A stretch of 64,000 nt of DNA from Lolliginicoccus suaedae (GTDB taxonomy: Bacteria; Actinomycetota; Actinomycetes; Mycobacteriales; Mycobacteriaceae), in assembly GCF_008312885.1 (NCBI RefSeq), contig NZ_VSSO01000003.1, positions 310,001 to 374,000 of the forward strand, in the 5' to 3' direction. Both the position numbers and the translations under genes were made by a program. Below are positions 19,114-28,304 of this stretch, piece by piece. How positions within the stretch are numbered: position 1 is the stretch's first letter; each line of letters begins with the position of its first letter. The notes below the pieces were generated by a model. The model ran no database searches, was not told the DNA's origin, and saw only the letters and a list, made by a program, of their open reading frames with translations.

Positions 19114-19466
19114 GAGCCACCACCGAACGCGCCGAGATCCGCGGTGAAGCGGTCCTCGGTGAGGTCATAGTCCTCCGCCGTGCCGTGCGCCAGATCGCCC
19201 AACGCGCGCGCCCTATCCGCGACGACCTGGATCGCCTGATCGATCACCGCCGCGGCAAACGGCACGGACGCCGCGCTCGATGACCCGGGCAGGTCCGCCG
19301 CGAGAGCACCAAGCCCAGCAGCTGGATCGAGGCCCTCGACCGTGGTCGCGTGGTCACGGAACCTGCCAGCCACCAGCCGCAGGAACTCCGGCTCGACGTG
19401 CAGCACGCCCGCACTGCCCTCAGCGGCAGCGGGACGACGATCCTCCCCATGCATCGGCGCGGTCAC
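19110..19466 (-). CDS. EspC-like type VII secretion target protein
   Basis: A 118-aa protein of the EspC family (small ESX secretion-associated helical hairpins). It has two helices and the general T7SS export motif YxxxD/E near the end of helix 2: Y100-D-L-T-E104. No WXG turn is obvious, as is usual for EspC-type members. Start is GTG 19466, preceded by a GGGGGG stretch about eight bases upstream. It overlaps the next gene by 4 nt, so the two proteins are made together and may form a heterodimer that exposes the YxxxE signal. The ESX secretion apparatus itself is not in this window. Confidence 0.72.
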   Translation of the reverse strand: MTAPMHGEDRRPAAAEGSAGVLHVEPEFLRLVAGRFRDHATTVEGLDPAAGLGALAADLPGSSSAASVPFAAAVIDQAIQVVADRARALGDLAHGTAEDYDLTEDRFTADLGAFGGGS

Positions 19467-19615
19467 AATCTATCCCCCCTGCTTAAATCCCCTTGTTTGG
19501 CTCAAGAGATTGGACGCGCTGGATCCGCGGTTGGTTCCGACAGGGCTTGTGGCATCTGTCACTGCTTGTCGGCTGGACAGTTTTCGCAGCTGGTGGCGCT
19601 GGGTTCATGGCGAAG

Positions 19616-19674
19616 GCCTATGAGACTCAACAATTTGCTCCAACTGCGAGCTCGATTTGTTGCGTTTCATAGGC
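19616..19674. repeat. Long inverted repeat downstream of the WXG/PPE-like gene
   Basis: Arms 19616-19635 and 19655-19674 pair with three mismatches (GCCTATGA...TCATAGGC outer ends). The hairpin lies just after the stop of the gene ending at 19703 and before the EspC-like gene. It could separate the two transcription units as a terminator, although no T-run follows it on the minus strand. The rest of the 236-base gap shows nothing else. Confidence 0.5.
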
Positions 19675-19702
19675 GTTTGACGGTTGGAGATCAGGCCCAG
19701 GG

Positions 19703-21505
19703 CTAATCCTCGTAAATCTCGTCGGACCCGCTGATAATTCCTCGCGGCGTGCGTGGCAGGTCCCCGATCAGGGCTCGGCCATTGCGCTTGGACGTCAGGT
19801 ACGACGCCGGGGTGTGCCCCTGGCCCGCAGCGGCGCCTCCGCCGGCCATGGGTGCCATCGGCGCCATGCCGCCCATAATCGGACGGGAACTGGCGCCTGG
19901 ATTGCTGGGTGCGGTGGTCGCGGCGCCAGTGGCTGGAGGGATGGCTCCTCCGGGAAGCCTGGGCGCCCCGCCGTTGCTGCTGAGCGGGCGTCCGCTTCCT
20001 CCCGGCGGGCCACCAGCAACGCCACTGCGGCCGGCTCCACCGGCCAGCGCGCCGCCTGGCGCATACAGGCTGCCCGGGGCGGCGGCGCCGGGCTGGCCAC
20101 CAGGGCCCACTCCCGCTCCCGCGCCCATACCTGGACCTGCACCGGTGCCCGCCCTCGGGGCTGTGCTCGCTTCGCCACCGACCGTGGCCACGCTCGCGGG
20201 CTGCGTCCCGGCCGGGAGAGTGCCCGGCTGGTCGTGCTGGCCTAGATTGGCTTGATCGGCGGCGCCCTGGCCCGCACCGGCTGCCAGGCTGCTACCCGGA
20301 GGGATGGCGGCCTGGCCACTGCCAGGTGCTCCGCTTCCGGCTCCGCCATGCCCTGGCTTCCCCGTGCCGGCGCCCGTGCCGCTGCTCGCCGTCGCCCCGA
20401 TGCCCTGCGGCGCGATGCCGTTGTCGCTAGTAGGCACGTCTGGTGGTGGCAGCAGCGGCACGCGGTCCGCCGCATCATGGACCACCGGCCGGTAGCGCAG
20501 CTCCATCGCATCCCGCGCCAGCTCCAGCGCCGCCTTCTGCTCCGCGGCGAGCCGCGCTTGCGATGCTCCGCTCGGGTCCGCCACATCCGCAGCGCTGGCC
20601 ACGGGCATCTCCGGCACCGCCCGAGCGGCGTCCGACAATCCCTGCACCGTGGTGTCGAGCTTGCCGCCGATCTCGTCGGCCACCGACCCCAGCGTGACCA
20701 GGCTGACCAGGTGGTCCTCGATCGCGGCTATCATCCGATCGGCCAGCTCGCCGGACAACCCGCCTGGGAGCACCCGCAGGCCCGCCGCCGCGTCCTCGGC
20801 GGCGTCGGTGAGCGCGATTCCGGCCTCCCTCCACGAGTCCGCGAAGTTCATCAGCCCTTCGATGTCGCCCGCCAGCGCGGTGGCGGCCGCGGCGATCTCG
20901 GCATGCCCCATGACCGCGAACGGCTCCGACACCACCACCGGCAGCGCGTGGTAGCCGGGCGAGCGGGGGCTGAGGTTGAACACCGCTGCCGCGGCACCGA
21001 GCAGGCCCTTCGCCAGCACCGCCCCGGTGCCGCCCTGCTTCGCTATCGCCTCCAGCGACCCGAGCAGCCCAGTGCCCACCACCCCGGCGCCCGCCGGTTC
21101 GGTTGCTGGCAGCAAACTCTTGGCGAGCACCGCGCCAGTGCCGCCCTGCTTCGATAGCGACTCGAGCGTGGCGAGCGCGGCGGCGGCTTCGGCATCGGTC
21201 CCGCCCAGCTGTTCGCGCGCCGAGGCCAGGGTCGTGGCCATCGCCTCGGCGATGGCGATGTGGGAGGTCACAATGCCATCGAGCGAGGAGTCACCGCCGT
21301 CCCACAGGGATCCGTAGGCTGTGGCCAGGGCCTGGCCGGAGGGCAGGGTGCCCAGCCGCAGGCTGGCCGAGGGAAACGTGCGGATCACGCCATCCCTGTT
21401 CCGGGCGAGCTCGGTCGCGAGTTGCTCGCAGGCGGCGATGGCGCGGTCGAGGGTGGTCGGGTCGAGGTCGAGCAGGCCCCCGGCGGTGGTGATCGGTGAC
21501 GACAT
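19703..21505 (-). CDS. WXG/PPE-like protein with Gly/Pro-rich tail
   Basis: A 600-aa protein. Residues 1-115 form a helical domain with a W68-D69-G70 turn (SLWDGG), like WXG100/PPE proteins. Residues 119-129 and 156-166 are identical copies of KQGGTGAVLAK, a 37-residue duplication also visible in the DNA. After a helical middle part, residues ~370-540 are Gly/Pro/Ala-rich and disordered. The extreme C-terminus is charged and ordered (HTPASYLTSKRNG, then GDLPRTPRG), a pattern seen in actinobacterial PPE-like T7SS proteins. No enzymatic domain is seen. It follows the DUF3558 lipoprotein gene by 33 bases and is probably co-transcribed with it. Confidence 0.65.
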   Translation of the reverse strand: MSSPITTAGGLLDLDPTTLDRAIAACEQLATELARNRDGVIRTFPSASLRLGTLPSGQALATAYGSLWDGGDSSLDGIVTSHIAIAEAMATTLASAREQLGGTDAEAAAALATLESLSKQGGTGAVLAKSLLPATEPAGAGVVGTGLLGSLEAIAKQGGTGAVLAKGLLGAAAAVFNLSPRSPGYHALPVVVSEPFAVMGHAEIAAAATALAGDIEGLMNFADSWREAGIALTDAAEDAAAGLRVLPGGLSGELADRMIAAIEDHLVSLVTLGSVADEIGGKLDTTVQGLSDAARAVPEMPVASAADVADPSGASQARLAAEQKAALELARDAMELRYRPVVHDAADRVPLLPPPDVPTSDNGIAPQGIGATASSGTGAGTGKPGHGGAGSGAPGSGQAAIPPGSSLAAGAGQGAADQANLGQHDQPGTLPAGTQPASVATVGGEASTAPRAGTGAGPGMGAGAGVGPGGQPGAAAPGSLYAPGGALAGGAGRSGVAGGPPGGSGRPLSSNGGAPRLPGGAIPPATGAATTAPSNPGASSRPIMGGMAPMAPMAGGGAAAGQGHTPASYLTSKRNGRALIGDLPRTPRGIISGSDEIYED

Positions 21506-21538
21506 CGTGGTGGTTCTCCCTGGCGGGTCGGCGGGTGG

Positions 21539-22111
21539 CTAGCGGGCGGGCAGGTAGGGCTCGAGGATCGTCGTGTAGCGGATGACCTCCTCGTTGGCGT
21601 GCAACGAGGGGTCTGCCCGGGGCGCGAGCCGGAGGTTCACCCACACCGTTCCCTCCCCCGTGGGCAGCGCGATCTCCGCGCACAGGAACGCCCCGCACGA
21701 CTCGAGATTGCTGCGTACCCCGGCACGGCCATTGATCACCACGTCGGTGACGACCGAGGCGATGGGGCGCTGGCGCACCTCATCGAGCGAGCGCATCTCC
21801 GAGACGATGAAGATGCGATGGTCCTCGCCCCGCCAGGCGCACTCGCGGTGATCATCCCAGTGCTCGCCGGAGATCTTGGGATTGCCATAGATGCTCATGT
21901 ACTGCGAGTCCCGCTCCACACCGACCGCCTCGAGCGCCTCGTCGGGGATATCGGTGCACGGGTCGAACAACGCCGGCGGGCGCACCTGCGCGGGCGGGGT
22001 CGCAGGGACGGTCGTCGCCTCCCCAGCGCCCTCAGTAGCCACCGGCAGGCCGCAGCCCGCCAGCAATCCCGCCGCCAGCACCAAGCCCGCTCCCGCCACA
22101 ACTCCCCGCAT
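21539..22111 (-). CDS. DUF3558 family lipoprotein
   Basis: The ATG at 22111 gives 190 aa with an ideal lipoprotein signal: MRGVVAG, a hydrophobic core, then LLAGC with C20 as the lipidated cysteine. GGGGGAC precedes the start. An upstream in-frame extension would place 44 odd residues before the signal peptide and is rejected. The mature protein shows the DUF3558 hallmark FDPCTDIPDEALEAVG and further cysteines (WDDHRECAW, SCGAFLC) that probably form disulphides outside the membrane. DUF3558 lipoproteins are common in Mycobacteriales; their function is unknown. Adjacent WXG/PPE-like gene suggests an envelope role. Confidence 0.8.
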   Translation of the reverse strand: MRGVVAGAGLVLAAGLLAGCGLPVATEGAGEATTVPATPPAQVRPPALFDPCTDIPDEALEAVGVERDSQYMSIYGNPKISGEHWDDHRECAWRGEDHRIFIVSEMRSLDEVRQRPIASVVTDVVINGRAGVRSNLESCGAFLCAEIALPTGEGTVWVNLRLAPRADPSLHANEEVIRYTTILEPYLPAR

Positions 22112-22246
22112 GCCCGTCCCCCATCGTTGCCAGCCCTCGCCTTGGGAAGTAGGACGCAACCCGAGCGACGATGGTTCCACCACTCCACTGTGGGATGCGC
22201 CACATCCGAAGCGCCCTTCCGGCTCTGTGCTCACCTGCCCCACACC

Positions 22247-22313
22247 ATCTGCTAGCCAATGTCACGCTGGGCACCTCGTGTCGCGGCGTGTCGCGTGACA
22301 TCAGCTAGCAAAT
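22247..22313. repeat. Palindromic intergenic repeat, copy 1 (family A)
   Basis: Arms 22247-22265 and 22295-22313 pair with three mismatches; core GCTAGC and TGTCAC/GTGACA. The loop contains CGTGTCGCGGCGTGTCG, also present in copy 2 at 28873-28941. It lies in the 347-base divergent gap between the DUF3558 gene and the ABC transporter; the rest of the gap shows no gene. Confidence 0.75.
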
Positions 22314-22458
22314 CCGCACACGGCACACCCCGCCGGCAGCCCCCGGAGCCCAACCCCCACCCCCATGACACCTGTCATGCCCACCCCATGCATTCCTCCC
22401 ATTTTCTCGTGATGCGCTGCTCTACTGCGAGACCTGAGAACCGAAGACCATAAGAGTC

Positions 22459-23379
22459 ATGAGCAATGAACTGGTTGTGGAGGTGGATTCGCTGGAGTGC
22501 CGGTATGGCGACTTCCTGGCGGTCCGCGGTGTTTCGTTCGGGGCGGTGCGGGGCGAGTGCTTCGCGCTGCTGGGCACGAATGGCGCGGGCAAGACGACCA
22601 CTCTCGAGACGGTGCAGGGGTTCCGGCAACGATCGGGTGGATCTGTCCGGGTGTTCGGGCGCGATCCGCGGGAGCAGCCTGATGTGGTGCGGCGCGGGAC
22701 TGGTGTGGTGCTGCAGCAGGGTGGTCACTTCGGCGAGATCTCGGTGCGGGAGACGGTGAACCTGCATGCGGGCTTGTCGTCGCGTCGCGATGATGCCGCA
22801 CGGGTGCTCGAGCGGGTGGATCTCGCGCACAAGACGAGCACTGCGGTGCAGAGCTTGTCGGGTGGCGAGCGGCGCCGGCTGGATCTGGCGCTGGCGATGT
22901 GGGGCAGCCCGGAGCTGATCATCCTGGATGAGCCGACGACGGGCCTGGATCCGGAATCGCGCAAGCGCATGTGGCAGGTCATTGGTGATCTGAAGGCGGC
23001 GGGCTCGACGGTGCTGTTGACGACGCATTACCTGGAGGAGGCGGAGCAGCTCGCTGATCGGGTCGGCATCGTGCATGAGGGTGTTCTCGCCGTGGAGGGG
23101 ACGCTGGAGGAGGTGCTGGCGAGCCGTCCGGCGCGGGTGGTGGCGGAGGTGGTGTCCGCACCGCCGGGGTGGTGGCCGCGGCCGCCTGCGGGGGTGTCGA
23201 TCACGGTCGGCGATCAGCGCGGCAAGCCGACGGTAGTGGTGGAGGCAGCGGACCAGCAGCGGTCGATGCTGTGGTTGTTGCAGCAGGCCGACGAGGCGGG
23301 GGTGGAGCTAGGGCTGATCCGCGCCAATCCGGCTTCGCTCGATGAGGTTTTCCATCAGATCGCAGGAGGTCAGGCATGA
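22459..23379 (+). CDS. ABC transporter ATP-binding protein (drug/DrrA type)
   Basis: A 306-aa ATPase with Walker A GTNGAGKTT (39-47), Q-loop (Q86 region), signature LSGGE (133-137), Walker B and D-loop LIILDEPTTGLD (153-164) and switch H190. The ~90-residue tail after the nucleotide-binding domain is typical of DrrA/NatA-type exporters. Overlaps the permease start (ATGA), so the two form one transporter. The adjacent convergent response regulator and two kinases suggest an envelope-stress or drug-responsive export module. Substrate unknown. Confidence 0.9.
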   Translation: MSNELVVEVDSLECRYGDFLAVRGVSFGAVRGECFALLGTNGAGKTTTLETVQGFRQRSGGSVRVFGRDPREQPDVVRRGTGVVLQQGGHFGEISVRETVNLHAGLSSRRDDAARVLERVDLAHKTSTAVQSLSGGERRRLDLALAMWGSPELIILDEPTTGLDPESRKRMWQVIGDLKAAGSTVLLTTHYLEEAEQLADRVGIVHEGVLAVEGTLEEVLASRPARVVAEVVSAPPGWWPRPPAGVSITVGDQRGKPTVVVEAADQQRSMLWLLQQADEAGVELGLIRANPASLDEVFHQIAGGQA

Positions 23380-24158
23380 GCGCGCAAACAATAGCCCCAC
23401 TGAGCCCGGCGAAGCGGGTTGCCCGGATGTCACTGTTCGAGGTCCGCTACACGTTCCGGCAGCGGATGGTGCTGGCGATGCTGGCGTTCGGCCCGGTGAT
23501 GGCGGTCCTGCTGGCGACGGTCGTGGAGTCCGATGATCGCGCGGTGTGGGGCACGATGGTCGCGTCCACCACGCCGGTGCTGGTGACGATGTCGGTGGCC
23601 TCGGCGCTGGCGATCGTGATCGCGGTGCGCCGCGAGTCCCACGTGTTCAAGGCGTTGCGCACCACAGAGCTGTCGCCGGTGCAGATGGTGCTGGCGCTCG
23701 CCGCGCCGTACTTGGTGATCGGGATGGTCGTGGGCGCGCTCGTGCTGGGTGCCTTCACGCTGCTGGGCGCACCAGCGCCCGAGAGCTGGGTTCTGCTGCT
23801 GGCGGGCCTGGTGGGGGTGGTGATGCTGAGCATCATTGGTGGCATCGCAACGGGCGCGTTCTCGACGAGCGCGGCGTCGGTGCAGTTCACCACGATCCCG
23901 GTGCTGCTGGTGAGCGTGGCGTTCCCGATGATGGCGTTGCAGCCGCTGATCGGGGCCGAGGCACGATCGTGGTTGCTGCTGGCACCGTTCTCCGGCGTCG
24001 CGGACCTGCTGGCCCGTGGCATGGGCGCGGATCTCGCCGCTGCTCCGGCCACGCTGGGCATGCCGATCGTCCTGGTGGATGTGCTGTCGACGGTGGTGTG
24101 GATCGGTGTGGGCCTGTGGCTTGCACGGGCAACGTGGCGGTGGGAGCCGCGCGCGTAG
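23376..24158 (+). CDS. ABC-2 type transporter permease
   Basis: A 260-aa integral membrane protein with about six hydrophobic segments and a short cytoplasmic N-terminus, the layout of ABC-2 permeases. It begins within the ATPase gene (ATGA). It ends three bases from the stop of the convergent response regulator gene, leaving no room for a terminator. Forms the membrane part of the exporter with the upstream ATPase. Confidence 0.87.
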   Translation: MSAQTIAPLSPAKRVARMSLFEVRYTFRQRMVLAMLAFGPVMAVLLATVVESDDRAVWGTMVASTTPVLVTMSVASALAIVIAVRRESHVFKALRTTELSPVQMVLALAAPYLVIGMVVGALVLGAFTLLGAPAPESWVLLLAGLVGVVMLSIIGGIATGAFSTSAASVQFTTIPVLLVSVAFPMMALQPLIGAEARSWLLLAPFSGVADLLARGMGADLAAAPATLGMPIVLVDVLSTVVWIGVGLWLARATWRWEPRA

Positions 24159-24161
24159 CTC

Positions 24162-24785
24162 CTAGATCCAGCCGCGCTGGCGGGCGATGGTGCAGGCATC
24201 GAAACGGTTCCGCGCACCGAGCTTCGTCACCGCCGAGGACAGGTAGTTGCGGGTGGTGCCCGCCGCGAGCGAGACGCGGCGGGCCACTTCCTCTATCGGC
24301 GCACCGTCCGCCGCGGCCTCCAGCACATCGGCTTCGCGCGGAGTCAGCGGGCTGTCGCCGGCGCTGATGGCATCCGCGGCAAGATCTGGGTCCACATAGC
24401 GTCCACCATCGGCGACGCGGCGGATGACGTCGGCCAGGGTGGCTCCGGTGGCGGTCTTCGGGAGGAACCCCCGCGCTCCCACGGCGAGGGCCCGCTTGAG
24501 GTAGCCGGGGCGGGCGTGGCTGGTGACGATGATGGTCCGGCAGGCTGGTACTTCCCGGGCAAGCCGCTCGGCAAGCTCCACACCGTCGAGCCCGGGCATC
24601 TGCAGGTCGAGCACGGCGACATCCGGGCTCAGCGCCTTGGCCTTGGCCAGCGCCTCGGTCCCGTCGGCGGCCTCGGCGATGATCTCGAGATCGTCCTCGA
24701 GCGACAGCATCGCGGCGAGGGCACTGCGGATCAGGTTCTCGTCATCGGCGAGCAGTACCGTGATGACGCGCTCGTTGCTGGTCAT
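24162..24785 (-). CDS. NarL/DesR-type response regulator
   Basis: A 207-aa regulator. The receiver domain (1-125) has acidic residues D14/D15, phosphoacceptor D60 in VAVLDLQMPG and the conserved T/K positions. The C-terminal LuxR-type helix-turn-helix (about 148-205) begins LTPREADVLEAA, with the DesR-like sequence AAGTTRNYLSSAVTKLGARN. ATG at 24785 overlaps the stop of the kinase gene (ATGA), a typical cognate pair. It likely controls the convergent ABC transporter and its own operon; no operator was identified. Confidence 0.9.
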   Translation of the reverse strand: MTSNERVITVLLADDENLIRSALAAMLSLEDDLEIIAEAADGTEALAKAKALSPDVAVLDLQMPGLDGVELAERLAREVPACRTIIVTSHARPGYLKRALAVGARGFLPKTATGATLADVIRRVADGGRYVDPDLAADAISAGDSPLTPREADVLEAAADGAPIEEVARRVSLAAGTTRNYLSSAVTKLGARNRFDACTIARQRGWI

Positions 24786-25972
24786 CGCGCCTCCCTCGGT
24801 TGACCGGCGTCGGCGTACCGGACCGCGACGGTGAACTCATCCTCGCTGCGCCGGATGGACAGTTCGCCACCCACGGTGGCCAGTCGCTCGCGCAGCCCCG
24901 TCAACCCGACCCCTTCGGAGGCCCGCGACACTGCGCCCGCGCCATCGTTGGTGATGGCCACGCCTTCCGCCCCGATGACGATCAGGCAGGTGCTCGCGCG
25001 CGAGTGCCGCAGGATGTTCGTCACCGCCTCGCGCACTACCCACGCGGCGGATTCCCGTGCAGGTCCCGCCACATCGTGCGATCCGCCCTCCACGGTCGTC
25101 GCGATACCGGCGGACTCTAGTAGCTCGCGCGCACCACGCACCTCCTGGTCGAGATCGATCGTCCGATAGCCGCGGACGAGCTCCCGCACGCTCCGCAATG
25201 ATTCATGCGCGATGCCCTCCACCTCGCGCATCTGCGCCGCCGACGCTGGATCGCCCCGATCCGCGAGCTTCGCCGCCAGTTCCGACTTGATGGCGATCGT
25301 CGATAGGGCGCGCCCCACCACGTCATGCACGTCCCGGGAGAACCGCAGCCGCTCCTCAGCCACCGACAGCGCCGCCTCCCGCGCACGGGATTCCTCGAGC
25401 TGCCGCATCACATCGATCGGCCACAGCGTCGAATGCACTAGCAGCACCATCACCAGCGCCAGCACCGCCGCGGCGATCGCGAGGCCAACCGTTCCCGCCA
25501 CCACGAGGGCCGCTCCCGCGCCCGCTAGGGCCACCACTCCGAGCAGGCGTTGCCGCACAAGTGGTCCCAGCGCGATGGCAACGACGAAGATTCCGCTCCA
25601 GAAATGCGCGAGCACCCAGTCCTCATCGCCCTCGCCCACCACCGCCAGCACCGCGAAGTACACGGCGGCCACGACGAGCAGCACCATTGCCCACCGCCAC
25701 GGCGCGGGCGTCACCGTCGGCTCGGGATGGGTTCGCTGCCGCATCGCACCCTGGAACACCACCGTTGCGACGACGAGCAGCGCCACCATGACTAATGCGG
25801 AGAGCAGCCAGGCCCGCCTAGGCGCCACGGGCCACGCCGTGGCCAGCCAGAGCAGCGGCAGCAGCCAGAGGATCAAGTACCACGGCCACACCATGTAGAC
25901 GGTGATGCGCTCCACCGGCGTGCGGGAACGCCACCAGGCCGTGGCTCGGCTAGCACTATTCACGAGGCCCAC
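24782..25972 (-). CDS. DesK-type sensor histidine kinase
   Basis: A 396-aa kinase with five to six membrane segments in residues 25-180. A HisKA_3 domain follows (FSRDVHDVVGRALST, phosphoacceptor H216), then an HATPase domain with N-box REAVTNILRHS. The last part has short G-box motifs (GVGLTGLRERL). The gene overlaps the response regulator and lies 60 bases after a second, larger kinase. Membrane-embedded sensors of this type respond to envelope or membrane state. Signal unknown. Confidence 0.9.
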   Translation of the reverse strand: MGLVNSASRATAWWRSRTPVERITVYMVWPWYLILWLLPLLWLATAWPVAPRRAWLLSALVMVALLVVATVVFQGAMRQRTHPEPTVTPAPWRWAMVLLVVAAVYFAVLAVVGEGDEDWVLAHFWSGIFVVAIALGPLVRQRLLGVVALAGAGAALVVAGTVGLAIAAAVLALVMVLLVHSTLWPIDVMRQLEESRAREAALSVAEERLRFSRDVHDVVGRALSTIAIKSELAAKLADRGDPASAAQMREVEGIAHESLRSVRELVRGYRTIDLDQEVRGARELLESAGIATTVEGGSHDVAGPARESAAWVVREAVTNILRHSRASTCLIVIGAEGVAITNDGAGAVSRASEGVGLTGLRERLATVGGELSIRRSEDEFTVAVRYADAGQPREAR

Positions 25973-26032
25973 TATTCACGACTCCCAGTCTCGCACCTCG
26001 ACTGCCGGGGATGCAGGTCTCGACCACGCGCG

Positions 26033-28246
26033 CTACGCCCGCACCAGCCGCTCGCTCGATCGCGTGGCAGCATAGGGCACTTCTGTCCGGCGCACCTCGA
26101 CCCCGTCGTCGTGGACGATCGTGCACACCGCATGCCGTCCGGGTGGCAGCACGCGCACGGTGAGCCGACCGCCGGATGCGCGCTCGAGCTCGGCGAGCGC
26201 TGCCTCCTGCACTCGCGCGACCGTGTCGGGGCCAGCGGTATCGAGCGCGCCATCATCGAGCAGGTTCACCTCCGCTCCCCGCTCCCGCGCCGCGCTCGCC
26301 GCTTCGAGGATCCCCGCGCTCGCGAGGATGCGCCCGCGGATGCGGTCACGCAATGTGGCCTCGACCTGGAGCGCGCCCTCCTGCTCGGCTGCCGACAGTC
26401 GTCCGGCCTCGCGCATTCGCTGCAGGAGTGGTCGGGCGGTGGCCGCGAGGTAGGCGGATTGCTGGTCTCGCTCGTCGATCCGGGCCTGTGCTCGGGCTTG
26501 AGCTGCGGAGAACTCGACTGCTTGGTGGTGGGCGTCGTTGATGCGGCGGGCCTGGCGGCGCAGTGCCAGCGCGACCAGGGTGAACAGGGCGAGCGGCAGC
26601 ATGTTCCATTGCAGTCGGATGATGTAGACGCCACCAGTGTCGAGGTGCCCCGCCGCGAGCATGGCGGCCACGGAGATGGCTGCGGCCCAGGCGATCAGGA
26701 ATCGGCCACGGATGACCATGACGCACAGGGCGAGGGTAATGATCGGCCATGCCCACAGGTGCTTGTCGGTGGTGGCACCGCCGCCGGGGAATCCTGCGGC
26801 GCATGCTGCTGCGGCAATGATAACGAGACTCGCGGCCGCGAGGGCGGGGCGCTGTGGCAGCGGGTCGCGCTTCGGCACGAGTATGGCCGCCGTGGATGCG
26901 GCCAGCGCGAGGAGCGCGGTCAGGTAGAGCACTAGGTTGCGGGCCTCGATGAGGCTGAATGGCTGGGCTGCCTCGTTGAGCACGATGATCGCGCCAAGCC
27001 CTGCGGCGATCGGGGTTCGCAGTCCGAGCAGGTGCGTAGCAGTGGTCTGTTCCGGTGGTGGCCCTGCCGGATCGGCGCTCGCCGGGGCCTGGGACAACGT
27101 CGGTGAATGGATCTCGAGCCGGGTGCCGGAGCCCGGGGTGGATTCGAGGTGCGCTGCCGCGCCGGGGATGCCCGCGATGCGCCGCCGGATCCCGTACTCG
27201 ATCCCGAGACGTCGTGCGGAAACATTCTTGAGGTCGAACCCGACTCCATCATCGGTCACCGTGATGGCCACGGAATCATCATGGATCGCCACATCGACGG
27301 AGCGCTGCGCATCCGGTCCCGCGTGCCGGATGCTGTTGCGCACTGCTTCGTGCACGACGTCAACGAGCGTGCGGGCGATGTCCCTGGAGAGCACTGCCTG
27401 GTGTGAGGCTACGGTGGCGCCGAAGGCGATCGGAGCGTCCGCTCCCTCGGTGACCGCGCGGATCCGGGCCAGGAAATCCTGAGTCGCTAGCTCGCCATGG
27501 GAGCCCGGGTCAGCAAGCCGGTCGAGGCCGTCAAGAGCGATCCGTGCCGCATTGCGGACGATGCCGGGGGCGGATTCACGGCCGCCGGTGAGCAGCGCCG
27601 ACAGGACTGTGTCGTGGACGAGCGCGTCGACGCGATCCCGTTCCGCAGCGGTTTCCCTCGCGTGGCTCGCCGCCGCGGCCTCCCGCCGGGCGATCCCGGT
27701 ATTGCGGTCGAGGAGCCGTGCGGCGCGGAGCGCACTGAGCGACAACGCGGCGAGCACCAGACCGAATAGCGGAATGGCGACGCCCAGCCGCGCGAACCAT
27801 TGCCACGGCGGATCCGCCACAAGCCACCATGTTGTGAGCACCAGGCCAGCGGCGGTGGCGGGCACGTAGGCGAGCAGTATCACGGGCCGCCAGGACAGTG
27901 TCGCTGCGGCGATCACGACCGGGGTCGCCGACGCCGCGAGCGGCCAGTCCACCGGATAGTCGAGCACGCCCCTCTCGAATCCGAGCGGTACCGTGGCGAG
28001 CACCACCAGCTGACCGGTCACCAGGACCGATGCGGCGCGGCGCAGCACCAGGACGGGGAGGATGAACGATCCAGCCGCGAGCACGGCGGGGACGACGAGC
28101 AGCACGATCACCGCGAGGGTCGCCCACCAGGAACGAGCGAGGGACAGCTGCGTCGCCAGTGGTGGGTTCGAGGCGAGGACGGCGAGCGTCACGGGCGCGC
28201 CCATGCCCAGCGCGAGGAAGCGGAAGACCCGCTCTGATGATTTCAC
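26033..28246 (-). CDS. Unusual two-part membrane histidine kinase
   Basis: The frame is open from 28450, but that part overlaps the upstream gene. GTG 28246 gives 737 aa (start VKSSERVFRF). The first half has about six membrane segments, a dimerisation helix with H211 (VDALVHDTVLSALL) and an ATPase domain with RNSIRHAG and DDGVGFD. After residue ~410 a second membrane region appears, followed by helices (SAAQARAQARIDERDQ) and a weak C-terminal domain lacking N- and G-box motifs. It looks like a kinase fused to, or duplicated with, a degenerate second sensor. No own regulator is adjacent; it may feed the regulator at 24162. Confidence 0.75.
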   Translation of the reverse strand: MKSSERVFRFLALGMGAPVTLAVLASNPPLATQLSLARSWWATLAVIVLLVVPAVLAAGSFILPVLVLRRAASVLVTGQLVVLATVPLGFERGVLDYPVDWPLAASATPVVIAAATLSWRPVILLAYVPATAAGLVLTTWWLVADPPWQWFARLGVAIPLFGLVLAALSLSALRAARLLDRNTGIARREAAAASHARETAAERDRVDALVHDTVLSALLTGGRESAPGIVRNAARIALDGLDRLADPGSHGELATQDFLARIRAVTEGADAPIAFGATVASHQAVLSRDIARTLVDVVHEAVRNSIRHAGPDAQRSVDVAIHDDSVAITVTDDGVGFDLKNVSARRLGIEYGIRRRIAGIPGAAAHLESTPGSGTRLEIHSPTLSQAPASADPAGPPPEQTTATHLLGLRTPIAAGLGAIIVLNEAAQPFSLIEARNLVLYLTALLALAASTAAILVPKRDPLPQRPALAAASLVIIAAAACAAGFPGGGATTDKHLWAWPIITLALCVMVIRGRFLIAWAAAISVAAMLAAGHLDTGGVYIIRLQWNMLPLALFTLVALALRRQARRINDAHHQAVEFSAAQARAQARIDERDQQSAYLAATARPLLQRMREAGRLSAAEQEGALQVEATLRDRIRGRILASAGILEAASAARERGAEVNLLDDGALDTAGPDTVARVQEAALAELERASGGRLTVRVLPPGRHAVCTIVHDDGVEVRRTEVPYAATRSSERLVRA

Positions 28247-28304
28247 CGGCGCCGCTCGCACTTCCGTACTGTAGCGCTTGGTCCTACGCGATCCGCAAGC
28301 CTCG

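Noticed and set aside
17875..19170. Plus-strand frame of about 430 codons over the WXG-like gene
   Set aside because: Opposite strand of a gene with coupled 4-nt overlaps to its neighbours; composition typical of a shadow.
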